A stretch of DNA of 64,000 nt from Rhodanobacter sp. ANJX3 (GTDB taxonomy: Bacteria > Pseudomonadota > Gammaproteobacteria > Xanthomonadales > Rhodanobacteraceae). How positions within the stretch are numbered: position 1 is the stretch's first letter; every line of letters begins with the position of its first letter. Positions 54,361-62,300 of this stretch are shown here, piece by piece. The stretch is taken from contig NZ_JACHCM010000005.1 in the NCBI RefSeq assembly GCF_014200755.1, positions 248,001 through 312,000 of the forward strand, read 5' to 3'. The notes under the pieces are model-generated. The model did not search any database. It was not told where the DNA came from and was given only the letters and a program-made list of their open reading frames with translations. Position numbers and translations under genes: made by a program.

Positions 54361-55971
54361 ATGGCAGTCCCCAAGGAAAATATCGATATCCGCGCGGCCG
54401 ATAACGGCGCCATCGCCATTCACGCGGACTGGGCCGGTTATGAAAGCGTGCTGACGCCGGCCGCACTGGCGTTTCTGACCAGGCTGCATCGTGGCTTCAA
54501 CAACCGTCGCCTGGACCTGCTTGCCGCCCGGCGCGAGCGCCAGGCCGGCTATGACGCCGGCGGCCTGCCCGATTTCCGCCAAGACACCAAGGCCATCCGT
54601 GACGGCGACTGGCGCGTGGCGCCGATTCCGGCCGCCCTGCAGGATCGCCGGGTCGAGATCACCGGGCCGGTCGAACGCAAGATGATCATCAATGCGTTGA
54701 ACTCGGGCGCCAAGGTGTTCATGGCCGATTTCGAGGATTCCTCCTCGCCGACCTTCGCCAATCAGCTGGTCGGCCAGGTCAATCTACGCGACGCGATCGA
54801 CGGCAGCATCGGCTTCACCTCGCCGGAAGGCAAGCAGTACACGGTCAGGGAAAATCCCGCCGTGCTGGTCGTGCGTCCGCGCGGCTGGCACCTGCCGGAG
54901 CGCCACGTCACCGTCGACGGCGAGATCATGGCCGGCGCGCTGGTCGACTTCGGCCTATATGTTTTCCACAACGCCAGGGCACTGCACCAGCGCGACCTCG
55001 GCCCGTACTTTTATCTGCCCAAGCTCGAGGCGATGGAAGAAGCCGCGCTGTGGGACGACGTGATGGCGGTGGCCGAAGCCGAACTGAACCTGCCGACCGG
55101 CACGATGAAGGCCACCGTGCTGATCGAGACGCTGCCGGCCGTGTTCCAGATGGACGAGATCCTGCACGCGCTGCGCGGCCGCGTGGTCGGACTCAACTGC
55201 GGCCGCTGGGATTACATCTTCTCGTACCTGAAAACGCTGCGCGGTCACCGCGACCGTCTGCTGCCGGAGCGCGGCCAGGTGCTGATGACGGTGCCGTTCC
55301 TGAAGAACTATTCGGAGCTGCTGATCAAGACCTGCCATCGCCGCGGCGCGTTCGCGATGGGTGGCATGGCCGCACAGATTCCGATCAAGGGTGACGATGC
55401 CGCCAACGAGGCGGCGATGGCCAAGGTGCGCGCGGACAAGCTGCGCGAAGTGAAAGCCGGCCACGATGGCACTTGGGTCGCGCATCCGGCGCTGGTGCCG
55501 GTCGCGCAGGACATCTTCGACGAGCACATGCCGACGCCCAACCAGCTCGACGTGTTGCGCAGCGACGTCCACGTGACCCGCGACCAGCTGATCGAGCCGT
55601 GCCTGGGCACGATCAGCCGCGAGGGATTCGAGAACAACATCGAAGTGTGCCTGCGCTATACCGCTGCCTGGATGGACGGCCTCGGCTGCGTGCCCATCCA
55701 CAACCTGATGGAAGACGCCGCCACCGCCGAGATCGCCCGTGCCCAGCTGTGGCAGTGGCTGCATCACGGCGGCCTGGAGTTTCCCGATCACGCACCGATC
55801 GACTTCGCCCTGTTTGACCAGATCCTCGCTGCCCACACGCACCGCGTGGGCGAAAGCGATTTCCCCGGCGCCGCACACGCTGCGGCCGCCGCCGCCTTGA
55901 TTTCCACCCTGACGCATGCCGACCAGCTCGGCGATTTCCTCACCCTGCCCGCCTACGAACAGCTCGCCTGA
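54361..55971 (+). CDS. aceB: Malate synthase A
   Basis: This glyoxylate shunt enzyme condenses glyoxylate with acetyl-CoA to malate. The 536-aa protein shows the malate synthase A blocks: FMADFEDSSSPTFANQLVGQVNLRDAI, VRPRGWHLPERHVTVDG, MKATVLIETLPAVFQMDEIL, GLNCGRWDYIFSYLKT and NNIEVCLRYTAAWMDGLGCVPIHNLMEDAATAEI (catalytic aspartate region). Length fits the A isoform (about 530 aa). The start at 54361 has AGGTG a few bases upstream; an in-frame ATG at 54331 is not conserved. aceA follows 33 nt downstream. Confidence 0.97.
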   Translation: MAVPKENIDIRAADNGAIAIHADWAGYESVLTPAALAFLTRLHRGFNNRRLDLLAARRERQAGYDAGGLPDFRQDTKAIRDGDWRVAPIPAALQDRRVEITGPVERKMIINALNSGAKVFMADFEDSSSPTFANQLVGQVNLRDAIDGSIGFTSPEGKQYTVRENPAVLVVRPRGWHLPERHVTVDGEIMAGALVDFGLYVFHNARALHQRDLGPYFYLPKLEAMEEAALWDDVMAVAEAELNLPTGTMKATVLIETLPAVFQMDEILHALRGRVVGLNCGRWDYIFSYLKTLRGHRDRLLPERGQVLMTVPFLKNYSELLIKTCHRRGAFAMGGMAAQIPIKGDDAANEAAMAKVRADKLREVKAGHDGTWVAHPALVPVAQDIFDEHMPTPNQLDVLRSDVHVTRDQLIEPCLGTISREGFENNIEVCLRYTAAWMDGLGCVPIHNLMEDAATAEIARAQLWQWLHHGGLEFPDHAPIDFALFDQILAAHTHRVGESDFPGAAHAAAAAALISTLTHADQLGDFLTLPAYEQLA

Positions 55972-56004
55972 GCCGCCTCGTCTCACCTTTGTATGGAGCA
56001 CGTC

Positions 56005-57297
56005 ATGAGCAACACACTGCCAACCGCTGAACAGATCTCGCAGGACTGGAAAACCAACCCCCGCTGGGCCGGCATCGAGCGCAACTACTCCGCCGAAGAC
56101 GTGGTGCGCCTGCGCGGCACCATCGGCGTCGAGCACACGCTGGCCCGCCGCGGCGCCGAGCGCCTGTGGACCTCACTGCACAAGGAAGACTTCGTCAATG
56201 CGCTGGGCGCACTGACCGGCAACCAGGCCATGCAGCAAGTCAAAGCCGGCCTCAAGGCGATCTACCTAAGTGGCTGGCAGGTGGCTGCCGATGCCAACGT
56301 CGCCGGCGAAATGTATCCCGACCAGTCGCTGTACCCGGCCAACTCGGTGCCGCTGGTGGTGAAGAAGATCAACAACACCTTGCTGCGCGCCGACCAGCTG
56401 CATCACGCGGAAGGCAAGGACGACACCGACTGGCTGGTGCCGATCGTGGCCGATGCCGAAGCCGGTTTCGGTGGCGTGCTGAACGCGTTCGAGCTGATGA
56501 AGGCGATGATCGAGGCGGGCGCCGCCGGCGTGCATTTCGAAGACCAGCTGGCCTCGGTGAAGAAGTGCGGCCACATGGGCGGCAAGGTGCTGGTGCCGAC
56601 CCGCGAGGCCGTCGACAAGCTCAACGCCGCGCGCCTGGCCGCCGACGTCTGCGGCGTGCCGACCTTGCTGGTGGCTCGCACCGACGCCGATGCGGCCGAT
56701 CTGCTGACCTCCGACGTCGATGCCAACGACAAGGATTTCATCACCGGCGAGCGCACGGTCGAAGGCTTTTATCGCGTACGTCCGGGCCTCGACCAGGCGA
56801 TCAGCAGAGGCCTGGCCTATGCGCCCTACGCCGACCTGATCTGGTGCGAAACCAGCAAGCCGAACCTGGACGACGCGCGGAAGTTTGCCGAGGCCATCCA
56901 TGCCAAGTTCCCGGGCAAGATGCTGGCCTACAACTGCTCGCCGAGCTTCAACTGGAAGAAGAATCTTGACGACGCAACCATCGCCAGCTACCAGATCGAA
57001 CTGGGCAAGATGGGCTACAAGTTCCAGTTCATCACCCTGGCCGGCTTCCACAGCCTCAACTACGGCATGTTCGATCTGGCGCACGGCTACGCGCGCCGCC
57101 AGATGAGCGCCTTCGTCGAACTGCAGGAGAAGGAGTTTGCGGCGGCCGATCGCGGCTTCACGGCGGTGAAGCATCAGCGCGAGGTGGGCACCGGTTACTT
57201 CGATCAGGTGACCCAGGCGATCCAGCAGGGTCAATCCTCCACCACGGCGCTGACCGGCTCGACCGAAGAAGCGCAGTTCCACCACGAAGCGGCGTGA
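56005..57297 (+). CDS. aceA: Isocitrate lyase
   Basis: It cleaves isocitrate to succinate and glyoxylate and thus feeds aceB. The 430-aa protein contains the catalytic loop [14 protein letters not shown], the metal-binding segments [11 protein letters not shown] and [10 protein letters not shown], and [14 protein letters not shown]. The ATG at 56005 has GGAG 6 nt upstream and gives the standard start ([15 protein letters not shown]); an in-frame ATG at 55993 is less likely. A strong terminator follows. Confidence 0.97.
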   Translation: MSNTLPTAEQISQDWKTNPRWAGIERNYSAEDVVRLRGTIGVEHTLARRGAERLWTSLHKEDFVNALGALTGNQAMQQVKAGLKAIYLSGWQVAADANVAGEMYPDQSLYPANSVPLVVKKINNTLLRADQLHHAEGKDDTDWLVPIVADAEAGFGGVLNAFELMKAMIEAGAAGVHFEDQLASVKKCGHMGGKVLVPTREAVDKLNAARLAADVCGVPTLLVARTDADAADLLTSDVDANDKDFITGERTVEGFYRVRPGLDQAISRGLAYAPYADLIWCETSKPNLDDARKFAEAIHAKFPGKMLAYNCSPSFNWKKNLDDATIASYQIELGKMGYKFQFITLAGFHSLNYGMFDLAHGYARRQMSAFVELQEKEFAAADRGFTAVKHQREVGTGYFDQVTQAIQQGQSSTTALTGSTEEAQFHHEAA

Positions 57298-57331
57298 TTT
57301 AGGGCGATACGCAACAGTTGTAACGTGAAAC

Positions 57332-57367
57332 AAAACGCCTCCACTGCTCACGCAGTGGAGGCGTTTT
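57332..57367. terminator. Bidirectional Rho-independent terminator after aceA
   Basis: AAAACGCCTCCACTGC and GCAGTGGAGGCGTTTT form a perfect 16-bp stem with a 4-nt loop. The A-run and T-run flank it, so it can serve both aceA and the convergent antiporter gene. Confidence 0.92.
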
Positions 57368-57390
57368 CCATTACCGGCTTACGGACACAC

Positions 57391-59205
57391 TCAGGCCGCG
57401 ACGAGTTTGTCGCTCACCGGCTCCGCGGCAGGAGGCACCAGCGCGATCACCGTCCACCCGGCCTTCGGCTCCAGCTCGCGCTTGGTCGAGGCGACCTGCA
57501 GCGAACCCTTTTCCTCGACGCCGAACATCAGCACGGTATGCGAGCCGTATTGCTCGATGAAATGCGGCCAGTCGAAGGTCGCGCTGAGCTTGGTCGACTT
57601 GACCCGCCAGCCCTGTTCGAGCATCTCGGCGAAGCGTCCGTGCGTCATCTGCTCGTCGAACAGCGGCGGTGCCAGCAGGCTGCCGGGCAAGGCGGCGCGA
57701 TCGGTATTTTCCTGCGGGCTGAGGTTGCGCAGACGATAGATTTTCTGACGTCCGAACTCCTGCCGGTAGTGCACGCAGGCCAGCGAATTGCGCTCGCGGT
57801 GGGTCGACATGGCCAGCAGCCGACCGATGCCGGTGAGATCGAGATTGCGTTCGGCGTGCGTCGACGCCGGATTGCCGTAGAACGTGTTGAGGCCATCCAT
57901 GCGCGCCTGGCGAATCTGGTTCCAGTCGTCGTCGGCCAACACCACGCGAAAGCCCGCTTCGGCAATCGCCGTACCGATGGTGCGCGCGACGTTGTCGGAG
58001 CCGAAAATCAGCACGCCGCGCGGCTCGGGCTCGGCGACTTTCAGCCACAGCGCCAGCGGTCGCGCGGTCGCACTCTGCAGCACCACGGTGCCGATGATGA
58101 GCGTGAACACCAGCGGCACCAGGGCGTCGCCGCCGGCCACCCCCAGCGCATTGAGTCGCAGTGCGAACAGTGCCGATACCGAGGCCGCCACGATGCCGCG
58201 CGGCGCGATCCAGCCGATCAGTGCACGCTCGCGCCAGCTCAGTCCGCTGCCCATGCTCGACACGATGACAGTGATCGGCCGCACCACCAGCTGCGCGATC
58301 ACGAACAGAGCGATGCCCGCGCCGAGCATGCCGGGCGGCAGCGGCCAGTGCAGTCGCGCGGCCAACAGAATAAACAGCACCGAGACCAGCACGGTGGTGA
58401 GGTTTTCCTTGAAATCGAGTATGTCCTCGATATGCACACCGCGCGCGTTGCCCAGCGCAATGCCCATGATCGTCACCGCGAGCAGGCCGGATTCGTGCGT
58501 GAGCGTATTGGACACGCTGAAAGCCAGCAGCACGGCCGCCAGCACGGCAAAGTTCTGCAAGTATTCGGGAATCGCCTGCCTGCGCAGCAGAAACGCCATG
58601 ACGAAGGCGGCCAGCGCGCCGATCACGATGCCGCAGCCGATGGTCGCCAGAAAAATGCCGATGGTATGGCCCTGCTGACGCGACACGATCGCCTCGTAGA
58701 TCAGCACGGCGAACAGCGCGCCCAGCGGGTCGATCACGATGCCCTCCCAGCGCAGCGTGTTGCCGATACGCGCATTCGGCCGCACCGTGCGCAGCATCGG
58801 CGCGATCACGGTTGGCCCGGTCACACAGGCCAGCGCGCCGAACAGCAGCGCGATCGACCAGCTCAGCCCGGCCACGATGTGCGCGGCCAGGGCGAGCAAC
58901 AGCAGGCAGACGACTGCGCCGTAGCTGACCAGGCCGCGCACTGCACGACCGATTCCCGGCAGCTCGTGAAAGCGCAGGCTCAGGCTGCCCTCGAACAAGA
59001 TCAGCGCCACAGCCAACGACACGATGGGAAACAGCAGGCTGCCGAGCAACTTGTCCGGATTGACCAGGCCGGTGACCGGCCCCAGCAGGATGCCGGCCAG
59101 CAGCAGAAACAGGATCGCCGGCAGCTTCACCCGCCACGCGAGCCACTGCGCCAGAAAGCCGATCATCAGCATCCCGGCAAGCACCAGGCCGAGCTCGATA
59201 GTCAT
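57391..59205 (-). CDS. CPA1-type Na+/H+ antiporter with C-terminal nucleotide-binding-like domain
   Basis: The 604-aa protein has about twelve membrane helices of the NhaP/CPA1 fold (for example LPAILFLLLAGILLGPVTGL, GPTVIAPMLRTVRPNARIGNTLRWEGIVIDPLGALFAVLIYEA with a conserved DP pair, and ALIGWIAPRGIVAASVSALFAL). A cytoplasmic domain with TrkA-N features follows (GVLIFGSDNVARTIGTAIAEAGFRVVLADDDW). Such proteins exchange sodium or potassium for protons and regulate pH. The start is at 59205. It follows an aceA-convergent terminator. Confidence 0.88.
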   Translation of the reverse strand: MTIELGLVLAGMLMIGFLAQWLAWRVKLPAILFLLLAGILLGPVTGLVNPDKLLGSLLFPIVSLAVALILFEGSLSLRFHELPGIGRAVRGLVSYGAVVCLLLLALAAHIVAGLSWSIALLFGALACVTGPTVIAPMLRTVRPNARIGNTLRWEGIVIDPLGALFAVLIYEAIVSRQQGHTIGIFLATIGCGIVIGALAAFVMAFLLRRQAIPEYLQNFAVLAAVLLAFSVSNTLTHESGLLAVTIMGIALGNARGVHIEDILDFKENLTTVLVSVLFILLAARLHWPLPPGMLGAGIALFVIAQLVVRPITVIVSSMGSGLSWRERALIGWIAPRGIVAASVSALFALRLNALGVAGGDALVPLVFTLIIGTVVLQSATARPLALWLKVAEPEPRGVLIFGSDNVARTIGTAIAEAGFRVVLADDDWNQIRQARMDGLNTFYGNPASTHAERNLDLTGIGRLLAMSTHRERNSLACVHYRQEFGRQKIYRLRNLSPQENTDRAALPGSLLAPPLFDEQMTHGRFAEMLEQGWRVKSTKLSATFDWPHFIEQYGSHTVLMFGVEEKGSLQVASTKRELEPKAGWTVIALVPPAAEPVSDKLVAA

Positions 59206-59297
59206 TCATTGTCCTTGGGTGAACGCGAGCGCCTATCGGAGCATGCACTGGTGGATGCGTCCAGTGAATGCGACGACGACGCGGGCGTTCGATGAAG

Positions 59298-60797
59298 CTA
59301 AAACCGCCGATATTGCAGCGCTTCGGCGAGATGCTCGCGCTCCAGCAGGGGCACGCCACCGTCGAGATCGGCGATCGTGCGCGCCACGCGCAGCACGCGG
59401 TGATACGCGCGGGCCGACAGGCCCAGCCGCTCCAGCGCGGTTTCGAACCAGCGGCGTTCGGCCGGCCCGAGCGCGCAATCGCGCTCCAGCTCCAGCGTGC
59501 TGATTTCGGCGTTCGGCCGGCCGGCGCGCATCAGCGACTGGCGGCGCGCCTTGAAGACACGCTCGCGCACCGCGGCGGAGTCTTCATCCTGTCTGCTGCG
59601 CGGCCCACCGAGATCGGCCAGCGGCACCTGCGGCACCTCCACGCAGATATCGATACGATCGAGCAGCGGACCGGAAATACGCGAGCGGTAGCGCAGGATC
59701 TGATCCGGCGTGCAGTGGCAGCGCTGGCGCGGGTCGCCCATGTAGCCGCATGGGCACGGGTTCATCGCCGCCACCAGCTGGAACTGGGCGGGAAAGGTCG
59801 ACTGCCGGGCCGCGCGCGAGATCACGATATGCCCGGACTCCATCGGCTCGCGCAGCACCTCCAGCACGTGCCGGCTGAATTCCGGCAGCTCGTCCAGAAA
59901 CAGCACGCCGTTGTGGGCCAACGAAATTTCACCCGGCCGCGGATACGAGCCGCCACCGACCAGTGCCACCGCCGACGCCGTGTGGTGCGGCGCCCGAAAA
60001 GGTCGGCGGCGCCACTGCAGCAGATCGGTCTGCTGCCCCGCCACCGAGAGCACGGCGCAGGTTTCCAGCGCCTCGGATTCGGACAGCGGTGGCAGGATGC
60101 CCGGCAGGCGTTCGGCCAGCATGGTCTTGCCCGTGCCGGGCGGACCGACTAGCAGCAGATGATGGCCGCCGGCCGCGGTGATCTCCAGCGCGCGGCGCGC
60201 CTGCTGCTGGCCGCGTACGTCGAGCAGATCGGGCCCGTCATATGCACCGCCGTTGCTCGGCGTGCCGATCGGCGCCGAAAGCTCCTGCGCACCGCGCAGC
60301 CAGCCGCAGACTTCGGCCAGCGTGGCGGCAACGCGCACATCGACGTCCGGCACCAGCGCCGCTTCGGCCGCGTTTTCCAGCGGCACCACCACGCTGCGAC
60401 CGCGGGCGCGCGCCCGCAGCAAGGCCGGCAGGACACCTGAGACGCTCCGAAGGGCGCCAGTCAGCGCCAGCTCGCCGAGAAATTCGCAGTCGTCCAGCTT
60501 TTCGCGCGGCACCTGCCCGCTGGCCGCCAGAATGCCGAGTGCAATGGCCAGATCGAAACGGCCGCCGTCCTTGGGCAGTTCGGCCGGCGCGAGATTCACC
60601 GTCACCCGGCGATTGGGGTATTCGAACGCGGTGTTCTGGATCGCCACACGCACCCGGTCGCGCGCCTCGCGCACCGCCGCTTCGGGCAAGCCGACAATAT
60701 TCGTGGCGGGCAGACCGCCGGACAGATGCACCTCGACCATCACCTGCGGGGCAGCGATACCCTCCTGGGCGCGACTGAGGGTGACGGCAAGACTCAT
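59298..60797 (-). CDS. comM: ComM/YifB-type AAA+ ATPase (Mg chelatase-like)
   Basis: ComM is a helicase that promotes branch migration during natural transformation. The 499-aa protein has an N-terminal Lon-like domain (MSLAVTLSRAQEGIAAPQVMVEVHLSGGLPATNIVGLPEAAVREARDRV). The AAA+ module follows, with Walker A LLVGPPGTGKTMLAERLPGILPPL, Walker B VLFLDELPEF and the NPCPCGYMGDPRQRCHC zinc-type segment. Length is normal. ubiK lies 158 nt upstream on the same strand. Confidence 0.93.
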   Translation of the reverse strand: MSLAVTLSRAQEGIAAPQVMVEVHLSGGLPATNIVGLPEAAVREARDRVRVAIQNTAFEYPNRRVTVNLAPAELPKDGGRFDLAIALGILAASGQVPREKLDDCEFLGELALTGALRSVSGVLPALLRARARGRSVVVPLENAAEAALVPDVDVRVAATLAEVCGWLRGAQELSAPIGTPSNGGAYDGPDLLDVRGQQQARRALEITAAGGHHLLLVGPPGTGKTMLAERLPGILPPLSESEALETCAVLSVAGQQTDLLQWRRRPFRAPHHTASAVALVGGGSYPRPGEISLAHNGVLFLDELPEFSRHVLEVLREPMESGHIVISRAARQSTFPAQFQLVAAMNPCPCGYMGDPRQRCHCTPDQILRYRSRISGPLLDRIDICVEVPQVPLADLGGPRSRQDEDSAAVRERVFKARRQSLMRAGRPNAEISTLELERDCALGPAERRWFETALERLGLSARAYHRVLRVARTIADLDGGVPLLEREHLAEALQYRRF

Positions 60798-60955
60798 GTG
60801 TCAAAGCTCATGCGACGAGGAATCGCCGGCGCCGTGATGGGTCGCTCCCGGCTGACATGATCGAGCGACTCCAGATTCAGCGAAAACTAACCGCCCCCGA
60901 TCGTTCTCGGGGTGAGGGTGACGGATCGGGGGCGGCTCCCGGGAGACTGGTGCAG

Positions 60956-61213
60956 CTAGGTTCCGCGGGCGGCGATGGCGGCCTCGAGTTCGGCCACGTG
61001 TCGTTCCAGCTCGTCGACCTTCGCACGGGTGCGGGCAAGCACCTGGCTCTGGACGTCGAACTCCTCGCGGGTGACTAGATCGAGGCGGCGCAATCCCTGC
61101 GCCAAAACATCCTGGAAGTTAGCCCGCAAATCCTGTTGCGCCTCAGCCAATCCTGGCGGTACCAACGACACAAGTCGCGCGGCAATCTTGTCGATAACCT
61201 GCTTATCCATCAT
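60956..61213 (-). CDS. ubiK: Ubiquinone biosynthesis accessory factor UbiK
   Basis: UbiK is a small helical partner of UbiJ in the Ubi complex. The 85-aa protein shows the family shape: MMDKQVIDKIAARLVSLVPPGLAEAQQDLRANFQDVLAQGLRRLDLVTREEFDVQSQVLARTRAKVDELERHVAELEAAI, with a C-terminal coiled coil. The ATG at 61213 has GAGG 8 nt upstream; the frame stays open to 61315 but that extension is not conserved. It is divergent from glnB. Confidence 0.9.
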   Translation of the reverse strand: MMDKQVIDKIAARLVSLVPPGLAEAQQDLRANFQDVLAQGLRRLDLVTREEFDVQSQVLARTRAKVDELERHVAELEAAIAARGT

Positions 61214-61419
61214 GGATAGCGCCTCAAGCTCGTCGGAGTAAATAGTAGGTGAACGGAAATCGGGTCTGCCATCGGGATGCTCCACCAGAAGTTGTAGGGA
61301 TTGTCCTACAGGCATCGTTATTCAGGCGACAAGCGACGCCCCGGCAGGCAAAATGGTCCGTCGCATCCAGCCCGCCTGCCGCGTTTCAGGGCCGAATGCT
61401 TTTGGCCAACGCATCTTGA

Positions 61420-61770
<351 letters not shown>

Positions 61771-61932
61771 CTTCCCGTCCGCATGGCTGACTCGGGTCGG
61801 CCCAAATGCGCCGGTGGCCATGCTCGGCTCGGAAATAAATTTTGCCGGTCGGCAAGCCGCCCGCGCGCTGGCCGCACGCCACTTATCCCCAGAACCATCC
61901 ACAACTTGTTGGGTTGACCACGCCCGGCTCAC

Positions 61933-62158
61933 CCGATATGTTGTGTCCGTCGGTGCTCGTCCAGACAATGGGTCGGTCGGGCTTAAAAGGGAATCCGGTG
62001 TAAATCCGGAACTGCCCCGCAGCGGTAAAGCGGAAACGAACGCCTCCACATGCACTGGTCGTCCACGGCTGGGAAGCGGGGGCAAGTAGGCGGATCGCAA
62101 GATCCATGTCCGCAAGTCCGAAGACCTGCCGACACATCGGGGCGAACATGCCCCGGTG
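61933..62158 (+). promoter_or_regulatory. Cobalamin (B12) riboswitch upstream of nrdA
   Basis: The conserved cobalamin core is clear: GGGAATCCGGTGTAAATCCG near 61989, then CTGCCCCGCAGCGGTAA to 62028, and the downstream box AGTCCGAAGACCTGCC ending at 62130. The outer stem can form between CCGATATG (61933-61940) and ACATCGG (62134-62140). The 3' arm of that stem can instead pair in CATCGGGGC/GCCCCGGTG (62135-62143 with 62150-62158), a plausible on/off switch. Such riboswitches normally repress when adenosylcobalamin is bound. The edges are approximate. Confidence 0.92.
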
Positions 62159-62249
62159 CGTAGTGACGGCTTCCGTGGGGAGGTGCGTCGATGGGAGAAC
62201 GCCGCGTGGCGTTCGTTCCGCGACCGCCCAAGGAATGTGTTGCTGCAGG

Positions 62250-62281
62250 CCCTGCGCGCGGGAGCGGGTGTTTGATTTTTT
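62250..62281 (+). terminator. Possible conditional terminator in the riboswitch expression platform
   Basis: CCCTGC (62250-62255) and GCGGG (62264-62268) can form a short bulged stem, followed by TTTGATTTTTT (62271-62281), 20 nt before the nrdA ATG. The stem is weak, so this is only a candidate for the switched terminator. A separate hairpin, GAACGCC/GGCGTTC, lies at 62197-62214. Confidence 0.4.
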
Positions 62282-62300
62282 CATGCCCGGAGTCACCGCC

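Noticed and set aside
57325..59295. 656-codon plus-strand frame opposite the antiporter gene
   Set aside because: The translation is low-complexity Gln/His/Arg-rich sequence antisense to a well-supported membrane transporter.
61293..61310. Short inverted repeat TGTAGG/CCTACA upstream of ubiK
   Set aside because: A 6-bp match with a 6-nt spacer is common by chance, and no regulator is implied by its surroundings.
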